In this document: piece by piece, positions 48,001-55,349 of the stretch
How the letters are laid out: every line of letters starts with the position of its first letter
How positions within the stretch are numbered: position 1 is the first letter of the stretch
NCBI RefSeq assembly: GCF_900105395.1
Contig: NZ_LT629775.1
Coordinates: 4,796,001-4,860,000 of the forward strand
Reading direction: 5' to 3'
Source of the DNA: Streptomyces sp. TLI_053
Lineage (GTDB): Bacteria; Actinomycetota; Actinomycetes; Streptomycetales; Streptomycetaceae
DNA: 64,000 nt
Program-made: the position numbers and the translations under genes
Notes under the pieces: generated by a model
Seen by the model: the letters and a program-made list of their open reading frames with translations, nothing else
Databases searched by the model: none
Told to the model about the DNA's origin: nothing

Positions 48001-48786
48001 GTGAGCCAGCCGGAAATGCAGCCCGAGGAGAGTGCCTGGGGCAAGGAGATCGGCGAGGAGGACCCGCCCGCCGCGACCCTCGCGCACCGCGCGTCGACCC
48101 GCCGCCGGTCCGACCTGAGTGCCCGCCAGTTCCCGCTCGGGGACTGGGGCGAGCCCGCCGAGCGGCTGGAGGAGCTGTACCGCTGGTCCGAGGAGCGGGC
48201 GGTCGAGGCGATCGACTGGTACCGCCGGGACCGGATCTGGAAGCGCCGCTGGGCCAGGCTGCTGCGCTTCGGCACCACCGGCTTCGCGGTCGGCGGGGTC
48301 ACCGCCCCGCTGGTCGACCTCACCGGGACGGTCGCCCACGCCACCGAGTGGGGCTACGTCGGGCTGGCGCTGGCCGGCGCCTGCTACGGCGCGGACCGGG
48401 CGTTCGGGCTGACCTCCGGCTGGATGCGCGACGTCTCCACCGCGCAGGCGCTGCAGCGGCGGCTGGAGGCCTTCCAGTTCGACTGGGCCTCGGAGTGCGT
48501 CCGGGAGGTGCTCGGCCCCACCGAGGGGACGGCGGGCGAGGCCGCCGAGCGGTGCCTCGGGGTGCTGCGGCGCTTCTGCGAGGACGTCTCGGACATGGTC
48601 CGCACCGAGACCTCGGAGTGGATGCTCGAGTTCCGGGCCGGGATGACCCGGCTGCCCACCCAGGCCTCCGGCAGCTGGGGCGGGCGTACCGAGCCGGGCG
48701 TCGGGGCCCAGGTCCGGGTGCTGCCGCCGCCGGGGGCCAGGCCCACCATGCCGCGCCAGCGGCCGCCGGAGGGCCCGCTGCGGTAG
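48001..48786 (+). CDS. SLATT-domain membrane protein
   Basis: A 261-residue protein I assign to the SLATT family (SMODS- and SLOG-associating two-membrane-helix effector). Residues 55-170 show the pattern LEELYRWSEERAVEAIDWYRRDRIWKRRWARLLRF, then two membrane helices (about 88-107 and 117-133) separated by a short loop, then DRAFGLTSGWMRDVSTAQALQRRLEAFQFDWA. SLATT proteins have been proposed (comparative genomics) to be pore-forming effectors in nucleotide-triggered immunity. Here no cyclase or SLOG gene is adjacent, and the family is conserved in streptomycetes, so a housekeeping role is possible. The GTG at 48001 has AAGGGAG upstream. Confidence 0.7.
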   Translation: MSQPEMQPEESAWGKEIGEEDPPAATLAHRASTRRRSDLSARQFPLGDWGEPAERLEELYRWSEERAVEAIDWYRRDRIWKRRWARLLRFGTTGFAVGGVTAPLVDLTGTVAHATEWGYVGLALAGACYGADRAFGLTSGWMRDVSTAQALQRRLEAFQFDWASECVREVLGPTEGTAGEAAERCLGVLRRFCEDVSDMVRTETSEWMLEFRAGMTRLPTQASGSWGGRTEPGVGAQVRVLPPPGARPTMPRQRPPEGPLR

Positions 48787-48919
48787 CGGGGGCGGGCGTC
48801 CGGGCGCGGGAGGGCGCCGGCCGGCCGTCGGCGGGCAGGGGGCGGCGGATCGGCGGGCGGTGGGCGGCGGGTCGGCCGACCGTGGGTCGGCCGGTCGCCG
48901 GTGGCCGACGCCCGGCGGC

Positions 48920-49567
48920 TCAGGCGAAGACGACCATCGAGCCCTGGTGCAGGCTCCGGGTCGCCGCCGCGTACAGGCCCGCCCAGGCGTGCCGCTCGCG
49001 GGCGAACGGGTGCAGGTCGTCCAGCGGCGGGCCGAACGGCTGCTCCAGGCCGGTCGGACCGAGCGGCCTGGTCGGCGCGGGCGGGTCGAGGAGGTCGATG
49101 CCCAGCGCCGGGGCCACGGCCTGGAGCTCGCGCAGCAGCCCGTGGCTGGAGCCGAGCGGCCCGCCCGAGGCCAGCAGCGACTCCTCCACCAGCGGGGCGG
49201 CGAACTCGATCGGCACATAGGCGCCGGCGTGGTCGAAGTGCCAGACCAGGTGCGACTGCTCGGCGCTGCTCTCGAACATCTCCAGCAGCTGCTCGTAGTC
49301 CCCGCCCAGCGCGTCCACCGGTGTGATGTCCAGGCCGGTGAGGCCCAGCAGGTAGGCCCGGCGCAGGAAGTGCAGCGAGTCGTAGTCGAAGGCGGCTATC
49401 GGCTCGACCGCCCCGCTGAGCCCGGGCACGTACCGGTAGACCGGCATCTCGGGCAGGCCGTTGCCGGCCAGTACCCGGTTGTAGAGCGCGAGGTCGTCCC
49501 GGAACGGGTTGTCGGGGCTGTGGCTCAGTACGTCCACCAGCGGGACGAGCCAGAGGTCGCAGGCCAT
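48920..49567 (-). CDS. Conserved hypothetical protein
   Basis: A 215-residue soluble protein I cannot assign to a named family. The N-terminus MACDLWLVPLVDVLSHSPDNPFRDDLALYNRVLAGNGLPEMPVYRYVPGL is strikingly non-random, with a DYDSLHFLRRAYLL segment and SHLVWHFDHAGAYVPIEFAAPL in the middle. Aromatic residues, Asp and His are well distributed, suggesting a real enzyme- or ligand-binding fold. There is no signal peptide or membrane segment. The ATG at 49567 starts the best frame. It is followed on the minus strand by nothing within 130 bp and preceded by the GntR gene end (49688), so it may be co-transcribed with GntR. Confidence 0.75.
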   Translation of the reverse strand: MACDLWLVPLVDVLSHSPDNPFRDDLALYNRVLAGNGLPEMPVYRYVPGLSGAVEPIAAFDYDSLHFLRRAYLLGLTGLDITPVDALGGDYEQLLEMFESSAEQSHLVWHFDHAGAYVPIEFAAPLVEESLLASGGPLGSSHGLLRELQAVAPALGIDLLDPPAPTRPLGPTGLEQPFGPPLDDLHPFARERHAWAGLYAAATRSLHQGSMVVFA

Positions 49568-49687
49568 GGGCCGGCTCTTCCTCTCCGGGCGGCGGGAACC
49601 GGCCGCGCGGGGGCGGACGGCGGACGGACGGGGGTCGGTACCCGGACGGTCGGTACGAGGAGCGGCCGGGACGAACGACCGCCCACC

Positions 49688-50863
49688 CTACCGGCCCGGC
49701 GCGCGATGCGGATCGGGCCGTCCCTCGGGCAGTTGGCCGGACGGCGGTTCGGGCAGCCTGCGGCCGAACCGTCCGTACGGGACCGACCGCGGCTGCGGCA
49801 CCAGACCGAGGCCCAGACCCAGTTCACGGCCCAGTTCACGGCCGAGGTCGCGCTCCCGGCCCGGGGCGCCGTCGGCCTCCCGGCCCGGTTCCGCCGGGTG
49901 GCGCGCGGCACCCGGCGCCGGCTGCTCCGGCCCGGTGTCGCCCGGGGACCGCGGCCGCGGGTCGCCGTCCGTCTCCGCCTCCTCCCCGGTCCCGGATGCA
50001 ACGGCCGCCACCGGGCCGTCCCCGGCCCCGGGACCGCCCGGTCCGGCGACCGGGCGGCCGGTCAGCAGCGGCAGCACCCCGACCGACTCCACCTGCTGCC
50101 CGGCCAGCTCGGCCAGCAGTCCGACGGTGAAGAGGTTGTACTCGCAGACGATCCGGTGCGCGCGCGGCACGTCGCGTGCCGCGATCGCGTCCACCAGGTC
50201 GAGGTGGCTGTCCCAGCAGACGCCGCCCAGCTGCGGCATCGACCGCAGGTACCGCGCGGCGAACATCCACGACTGCACCCGCAGCCAGTCCAGGTAGTCG
50301 GCGATCCGGCGGTTGCCCAGCAGGCCGGCGACCTCCTGCCAGAACCGGCGGTCGCAGCCCACCATCACGTCCAGGTTGCCCGCCCGGGCCGCCCGCACCG
50401 CGGCGTCGGCCCGGCGGCGCAGCGAGGGCAGCCGACTGTCGTCCGGCGGGCCGGGGTTCACGGCCAGCCGACGGAAGTAGCTGTCGGTGATCAGCACCCG
50501 GGACTCGAAGATCTCGCGGAAGTCCTCCCAGCCGAACTCGGGAACGGTGAAGCCCCGGTGGTGCTCGGCCCGGAGCAGCCCCTGTCCGGCGAGGTCGACC
50601 AGCGCCTCGCGGGCCGGGGTCGCCGAGACCTCGTAGAGCTCGGCGATCTCCTTGACGGTGAAGTTCCGCCCGGCCGCGAGCCGGCCGGCCATCATCTCCT
50701 CGCGCAGCGCGCCCGCGATCTGCTCGCGCAGGCTGTTGCGCTGGATCGCGGGACGGGAGCCGCCCGCACCGGTGCCGAACATGCGCGCGACCTCCTCGGG
50801 CGGGCCGGCGGCCTGACGGGACGGACCGGCGGAAGAACGGCTGGTAACACGACGAAGGCTCAT
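49688..50863 (-). CDS. GntR-family transcriptional regulator (FadR subgroup)
   Basis: A 391-residue regulator. The winged helix-turn-helix lies at about 40-110 (NSLREQIAGALREEMMAGRLAAGRNFTVKEIAELYEVSATPAREALVDLAGQGLLRAEHHRGFTVPEF). The effector domain is helical FCD type (EIFESRVLITDSYFRRLAVNPG ... VMVGCDRRFWQEVAGLLGNRRIADYLDWLRVQSWMFAARY ... AHRIVCEYNLFTVGLL). After residue 255 a 130-residue tail of low complexity appears (Gly/Pro/Arg, then repeated GREL and LGLGLGL); this is unusual and probably disordered. The ligand is unknown. The start is M1 at 50863. Confidence 0.85.
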   Translation of the reverse strand: MSLRRVTSRSSAGPSRQAAGPPEEVARMFGTGAGGSRPAIQRNSLREQIAGALREEMMAGRLAAGRNFTVKEIAELYEVSATPAREALVDLAGQGLLRAEHHRGFTVPEFGWEDFREIFESRVLITDSYFRRLAVNPGPPDDSRLPSLRRRADAAVRAARAGNLDVMVGCDRRFWQEVAGLLGNRRIADYLDWLRVQSWMFAARYLRSMPQLGGVCWDSHLDLVDAIAARDVPRAHRIVCEYNLFTVGLLAELAGQQVESVGVLPLLTGRPVAGPGGPGAGDGPVAAVASGTGEEAETDGDPRPRSPGDTGPEQPAPGAARHPAEPGREADGAPGRERDLGRELGRELGLGLGLVPQPRSVPYGRFGRRLPEPPSGQLPEGRPDPHRAPGR

Positions 50864-51032
50864 CTTCTCAAAAAGGACACCGCTGTGTACAAGCCCCCCA
50901 CATGCGCCCGCCCGCGTCCCCGCCCCGTCCTGCCCCTTCTCTTCTCCTCTGCGCTGTTCCCCACTGCCCGGCCCGGCCCCCGGCCGCGGTCCGGAGCCGC
51001 ACCGCCCTTCCGGCTCGCGGACGGGGAGGGCG

Positions 51033-51845
51033 TCAGCGCTGGACCGGCGCCGGGATGCCGAGCAGCCGGTCCCGGTGCACCGGGAACTCCGCCCGCGCCT
51101 TGGCCACCTCGGCCGGATCGAACTCCACGGTCAGCACCTCCTCCCCGGGCCCGGCCTCGCCCAGCACCCGGCCCCACGGGTCCACCGCGATGCTGTGACC
51201 GGCCTGCTCCACCCCGCCGTGCGTGCCCGCCGTGTTGCAGGCCAGGACGTACGCCTGTTCCTCCACCGCGCGGGCCCGGTTCAGCAGCGTCCAGTGCTCC
51301 CGCCGCCGCGCCGGCCAGGCCGCCGGGACGACCAGCACCTGCGCCCCGGCGTCCAGCAGCGCCCGGAACAGCTCCGGGAAGCGCAGGTCGTAGCAGGTCG
51401 CCAGGCCCAGCGTGCCGACGTCGGTGGCCGCGGTGACGATCTCCTGACCGGCACCCATCACCACCGCCTCGCCGCTGTCGAAACCGAAGCGGTGGATCTT
51501 GCGGTAGGTGTGCACCAGCTCGCCGTCCGGGGCGAACAGCAGCGAGGTGTTGTAGATCGGCCCGTCCGGATCGCGCTCGACGATCGAACCGGCGTGCAGC
51601 CAGACGCCGGCCGCCTTCGCCGCCGACGACATCGCGTCCGAGGTCGGCCCGTCCAGCGCCTCGGCGCCGTCCGACCAGAGGTCGTAGGCGAAGCCGCCGA
51701 GGGCCCACAGCTCGGGCAGGACCACCAGATCGGATCCCCGCTGGGCCCGCACCAGGGCGGCCGCGCGGGCCCGCCGTTCGGCCGGGGGCTCCGTGTCGGA
51801 GACCACGAGTTGGATCAATGAAGCGCGCACAGTACCACCGTCCAC
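51033..51845 (-). CDS. Nitrilase-superfamily carbon-nitrogen hydrolase
   Basis: A 270-residue hydrolase with the nitrilase triad: E45 in LPELWALGGF, K116 in YRKIHRFGFDSGE and C151 in ATCYDLRFPELF. The HRFGFD segment and the TCYDLRFPELFRAL motif are typical of omega-amidase/NIT2-like and related amidases that act on small amides such as alpha-keto acid amides. The start is GTG at 51845 with TAGGAC 7 bases upstream and no Shine-Dalgarno (leaderless); an internal GTG at 51830 is possible. It is divergent from a maleylpyruvate-isomerase-like gene. Confidence 0.9.
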   Translation of the reverse strand: MDGGTVRASLIQLVVSDTEPPAERRARAAALVRAQRGSDLVVLPELWALGGFAYDLWSDGAEALDGPTSDAMSSAAKAAGVWLHAGSIVERDPDGPIYNTSLLFAPDGELVHTYRKIHRFGFDSGEAVVMGAGQEIVTAATDVGTLGLATCYDLRFPELFRALLDAGAQVLVVPAAWPARRREHWTLLNRARAVEEQAYVLACNTAGTHGGVEQAGHSIAVDPWGRVLGEAGPGEEVLTVEFDPAEVAKARAEFPVHRDRLLGIPAPVQR

Positions 51846-52004
51846 GGCAAGAGTCCTACGATCGTCACCCGAAAGCGCTGCCCTGCTCTCACCCGGCAGC
51901 GTAACGTGCGGTTAGCGTGTGCGCCCGGGACCCGGACCTTCCCGACCGGTCCCCGAGCGCGCGACACGCGTGGCAAGGCAGCTGACGGAGGGCCGGAGAT
52001 TCCC

Positions 52005-52826
52005 GTGACGGACAACCAGACCGTGCAGGCGTACACCGACGCGTGGACGCAGTCCATCGAGGCGATATCCGAACTGGTGGCACCCCTGCCGGAGGGCTCC
52101 TGGAACCGGGCCACCGAGTGCCCCGGCTGGTCGGTCCGGGACGTGGTCTCGCACGTGATCGCCGTCGAGTCCGAACTCCTCGGCGACCCGCGCCCGATCC
52201 ACGCGCTGCCCCGCGACCTGCTGCACGTCACCACCGAGGCCGCCCGCTACCTCGAACTGCCCGTCGACAAGCGCCGTTGCCACACCGCGCTGGAGATGAC
52301 CGGCGAGCTGGACTACACGATCATCCGCCGCTCCCGGGCGCTGCGGAACGCCAAGCAGCTGCCGAACGAGCCGGTCCGCTGGCCGGCCGGCCCGCAGAGC
52401 CGCGACATCCCGTACCACGAGCTGCTCCGCCTGCGTGCCTTCGACGTCTGGGTGCACGAGCAGGACCTCCGCCGCGCCCTCGGCACGCCGGGCAACCTCG
52501 ACTCCCCGGCCGCGCTGGTCTCCCGCGACGTCCTGCTCCAGGGCCTGCCGAAGGCCGTCGCCAACCGGGCCGGCGCCCCGGCCGGCAGCACCGTGGTCGT
52601 CGACGTCACCGGCCCGGTCGAGTTCCTGCGCACCGTCCGGGTCGACTCCTCCGGCCGCGGCAGCGTGGACGAGTCCATCAGCCTGGCCCCCGACGTCCAG
52701 CTCACCCTCGACTGGGAGACCTACGTCCGCCTCGCCTGCGGCCGCGGCCGGCCCGGCTCGGTGATCGTCGAGGGCGACCGGGAGCTCGCCGACCGCGTCC
52801 TGGCCAACTTCTCCGTCACCCCGTAG
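52005..52826 (+). CDS. Maleylpyruvate isomerase-like (DinB superfamily) protein, copy 2
   Basis: A 273-residue protein of the same family as the 31986-32822 gene. The metal-site helix is clear (YTDAWTQSIEAISELVAPLPEGSWNRATECPGWSVRDVVSHVIAVESELLGD, with His in VVSHVIAVE), followed by DIPYHELLRLRAFDVWVHEQDLRRAL (second His-containing segment HEQD) and a C-terminal sterol-carrier-like half (DVTGPVEFLRTVRVDSSGR ... VQLTLDWETYVRLACGRGRPGS). Most family members are uncharacterised mycothiol-related enzymes. GTG 52005 was chosen because GGCCGGAG precedes it; a longer frame to 51906 lacks similarity. Confidence 0.82.
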   Translation: MTDNQTVQAYTDAWTQSIEAISELVAPLPEGSWNRATECPGWSVRDVVSHVIAVESELLGDPRPIHALPRDLLHVTTEAARYLELPVDKRRCHTALEMTGELDYTIIRRSRALRNAKQLPNEPVRWPAGPQSRDIPYHELLRLRAFDVWVHEQDLRRALGTPGNLDSPAALVSRDVLLQGLPKAVANRAGAPAGSTVVVDVTGPVEFLRTVRVDSSGRGSVDESISLAPDVQLTLDWETYVRLACGRGRPGSVIVEGDRELADRVLANFSVTP

Positions 52827-52975
52827 CCCTCCGCGTCACCCGCCCGGCGTACACGCACCGCGCGCGCCGGGTGGGTGCGCCTCGTGCTCCCGTACGTCAC
52901 GTTGGAACCAGTACCCCCCCTGTTCGCCGCCGTTGTTCCGGTCAGCATCACCCGGAAGAAGGAGGGGCGTCCGAA

Positions 52976-53815
52976 ATGGACGACGAACAGACAGTGCAGG
53001 GGCGGATGGAGCTGGTCCGGTCGAGCTTCCCGGTCACGGGCCAGCCGATCAGGGTCGTGATGATCGACGGCGAGCCGTGGTTCGTCACGGCGGACGTGTG
53101 CACGGTGTTGGGCCGCATGAACCCGAGTCGTGTCCGCCAGGTCGTCGGAATCGAACACACGCGAGTGATCAACTCGCGCGCGATTAACCTAACTTTTGGG
53201 AAGGTTAATCGCGTTTCCGCAGGTGAAAAACCCTACGAGCGTGGCAATCCGATGCTGAACGTGATCAGCGAAGCCGGCCTCTACAAGCTGATCATGCGCT
53301 CGAACAAGCCGACCGCCAAACCGTTCCAGGACTGGGTCACCCGGGAACTCCTCCCCTCCGTCCGCCGGGGCGACACCGACATCCCCACCCAGCAGCGGCG
53401 GATGGCGGAGACGCTCACCGAGGCGATCGGGCAGCAGGTGTACGTCGTCGCGCGGATCGAACACGAGGACTGGCCGGGCCTGACCGTCCACTCCGACGGC
53501 ACGGTCCACTGCCGGCACGGGGAGATGTCCCTCCGGCTGCCCGGCCAGGACGACAGCGGGCCGCCGTTCGGCCCGTACTTCGAGTGCCGGGGCGGGGAGA
53601 GCGTCGGGATCCGGGGGAGCCAGCCGGTCCCGGGCTGCCCGAAGCTGCGGATCGTGGACCTGGTCCGGATGCGGGACGAAGCCCGGTCCGAGCCGGCGGC
53701 CGAGCCGACGCGTGACCACGCCCTCATGTACGCGGTGGTGGACTGCGGCCGGATCGACCGGATCCACGGAACGCCCCGGCAGTTCGCCGAGTTCATGCGC
53801 GAGTGCGCGGACTGA
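52976..53815 (+). CDS. BRO-N domain protein
   Basis: A 279-residue protein. The N-terminal BRO domain (about 12-115) shows the usual features: FPVTGQPIRVVMIDGEPWFVTADVCTVLGRMNPSRVRQVV, then GNPMLNVISEAGLYKLIMRSNKPTAKPFQDWVTRELLPSVRRGD. It is typical of phage antirepressors and DNA-binding proteins, but streptomycetes carry single-copy chromosomal relatives. The C-terminal half (about 150-279) is unlike known phage domains (WPGLTVHSDGTVHCRHGEMSLRLPG ... CPKLRIVDLVRMRDEA). The ATG at 52976 has AAGGAGGGG upstream. An internal inverted repeat and a block of rare AT-rich codons lie near residues 66-82. No other phage genes are nearby. Confidence 0.82.
   Translation: MDDEQTVQGRMELVRSSFPVTGQPIRVVMIDGEPWFVTADVCTVLGRMNPSRVRQVVGIEHTRVINSRAINLTFGKVNRVSAGEKPYERGNPMLNVISEAGLYKLIMRSNKPTAKPFQDWVTRELLPSVRRGDTDIPTQQRRMAETLTEAIGQQVYVVARIEHEDWPGLTVHSDGTVHCRHGEMSLRLPGQDDSGPPFGPYFECRGGESVGIRGSQPVPGCPKLRIVDLVRMRDEARSEPAAEPTRDHALMYAVVDCGRIDRIHGTPRQFAEFMRECAD
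53179..53213. repeat. Perfect 12-bp inverted repeat inside the BRO-N gene
   Basis: CGCGATTAACCT (53179-53190) and AGGTTAATCGCG (53202-53213) are exact inverse complements with an 11-base spacer, all within the coding sequence. The segment is much more AT-rich than its surroundings and uses rare codons (ATT, CTA, ACT, TTT, GTT, AAT). Confidence 0.85.
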
Positions 53816-53818
53816 CCG

Positions 53819-53857
53819 AACGGGGGAACCCTCGGTCCGACCGAGGGTTCCCCCGTT
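53819..53857. terminator. Bidirectional terminator between BRO-N and MFS genes
   Basis: A 17-bp perfect stem (53819-53835 with 53841-53857; arm AACGGGGGAACCCTCGG) closes a 5-base loop; the right side ends in GTTT on the plus strand and the left in CCGTT on the minus. It follows the BRO-N stop by 3 bases and precedes the MFS stop by 18. Confidence 0.9.
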
Positions 53858-53874
53858 TCCGCAGGTCGGGAACC

Positions 53875-55263
53875 TTAGCCGGAAGCCGCCGCCAGCCTCC
53901 GGCGCAGCCGCAGGATCATCACCGTGCCCACCGCCATCGGCACGTACTGCCAGCAGAACGCCCACCGGAAGGCGCTCGCGGAGTACCCGGCCGCGCCGTC
54001 CGGGGTGAGGGTGTCGAGCAGCACGCCGATGCCGAACAGCGTGATCATCGTGCCGATGAATCCGCCCATGTTGACGATGCCGGAGGCCGTGCCGAGGCGC
54101 TCGACGGGGTTGCGGGCGCGGGCGTAGTCGAGGCCGACCAGGGACGCCGGGCCGTTGCTGCCCATCACCAGGACGACCGTGACCAGCAGCCAGAGCGGCG
54201 GGTGCCCCGCGGGCCAGGCGAGGGTCACCGCCCAGAGCAGCGCGGTGACGCCGATGGTGGTGAGCACGATCGGCATCCGGGCCCGGGAGGTCCGGGAGAG
54301 CAGTCGGCCGAAGAGGAAGCCGAAGCTCATGTTGGCGAGCACCAGCAGGGTGAGCACCCCGCCCGCCCCGGTGCGGGTCATGCCCTGGGCCTGGACCAGG
54401 TAGGGCAGGCCCCACAGCAGGCCGAAGGCGTTGCCGGGGAACTGCGTGGTGAAGTGGATCCAGAGCCCGAGCCGGGTGCCCGGCTCCCGCCAGGCGTCCC
54501 GGACCTGCTTGCCGACGGCGGGGCGGGGCCGTCCGGCCGCCGCGACGGCCGGCGCGGGCCCCTCCGGCGACTCGCGGAGGAACAGCGCGACGAGCGCGAA
54601 GACGGCGATGCCGAGCAGGGCGATGGCGGTGAAGGTGGGCGTCCAGCCCTCGCTGTGCAGGGCCTGGGCGAGGACGACGGTGGTCACCAGGTTGCCGCTC
54701 ATCCCGGCGAGGCCGGTCAGCTGGGCGACGAGCGGGTTCTTCGCGGCGGGGAACCAGCGGGCGGCGATCCGCAGCACGCTGATGAACGTCATGGCGTCGC
54801 CGCAGCCGAGCACGGCCCGGGAGGCCAGCGCGGGGCCGAAGGCATCGGAGAAGGCGAAGGCGAGCTGGCCGGTGCTGAGCAGCACCACGCCGAGCAGCAG
54901 GACCTTGCGCGGGCCGAACCGGTCGACCAGCACGCCGACGGGTATCTGCATGGCCGCGTAGACGAGGACCTGGAGGATCGAGAAGGTGGAGAGCGCCGAG
55001 GCGCCGATGCCGAAGCGGTCGGCGGCGTCCAGACCGGCGACCCCGAGGCTGGTGCGGTGGATGACGGCCAGGACGTAGACGCTCGCCCCGATGGACCAGG
55101 CGGTCCAGGCGGCCCGGCCCCCGGGCGGCTGCCAGGGACCGGCGGCCGGAACGGCGGCCGGACCGGCGGCCGGACCGGCGGTGGTGCCACCGGTGCGGTC
55201 GGCTGTGGCGCGAGGAGCGGAGGCGGACAGGGGGCGGGCTGAACGGGCGGGCTCCACGGTCAT
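53875..55263 (-). CDS. MFS transporter
   Basis: A 462-residue major facilitator with about twelve helices. A 45-residue Gly/Pro-rich tail precedes helix 1 (AWSIGASVYVLAVIHRTSLGVAGLDAADRFGIG). The loop 2-3 motif is VLVDRFGPRKVLLLG (G-x-x-x-D-R-x-G-R/P-K class). The second half begins after a short cytoplasmic loop (LGLWIHFTTQFPGNAFGLLWGLPYLVQAQG). It is closest to D-galactonate/ACS-like or nitrate-type MFS groups, and the substrate is unknown. The start is ATG at 55263, with TAATCT 9 bases upstream and no Shine-Dalgarno, so it is probably leaderless. CATCC-N7-GGATG (55281-55297) upstream may be an operator. Confidence 0.9.
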   Translation of the reverse strand: MTVEPARSARPLSASAPRATADRTGGTTAGPAAGPAAVPAAGPWQPPGGRAAWTAWSIGASVYVLAVIHRTSLGVAGLDAADRFGIGASALSTFSILQVLVYAAMQIPVGVLVDRFGPRKVLLLGVVLLSTGQLAFAFSDAFGPALASRAVLGCGDAMTFISVLRIAARWFPAAKNPLVAQLTGLAGMSGNLVTTVVLAQALHSEGWTPTFTAIALLGIAVFALVALFLRESPEGPAPAVAAAGRPRPAVGKQVRDAWREPGTRLGLWIHFTTQFPGNAFGLLWGLPYLVQAQGMTRTGAGGVLTLLVLANMSFGFLFGRLLSRTSRARMPIVLTTIGVTALLWAVTLAWPAGHPPLWLLVTVVLVMGSNGPASLVGLDYARARNPVERLGTASGIVNMGGFIGTMITLFGIGVLLDTLTPDGAAGYSASAFRWAFCWQYVPMAVGTVMILRLRRRLAAASG

Positions 55264-55280
55264 AGTGGCCCCAGATTAGT

Positions 55281-55297
55281 CATCCCATCATTGGATG
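55281..55297 (-). promoter_or_regulatory. Possible operator upstream of the MFS gene
   Basis: CATCC (55281-55285) and GGATG (55293-55297) are inverted around a 7-base spacer, in the expected -35 region of the MFS promoter (-10 TAATCT at 55273-55278, minus strand). Short arms make this tentative. Confidence 0.3.
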
Positions 55298-55349
55298 CCC
55301 AGGGTGACGGCCACCACGGAGCCCGCCACCGGCCCCTTCCCGCTCCGCC

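Noticed and set aside
52976..53815. Prophage suggested by the BRO-N protein
   Set aside because: No integrase, capsid, terminase or other phage genes on either side; neighbours are conserved metabolic genes.
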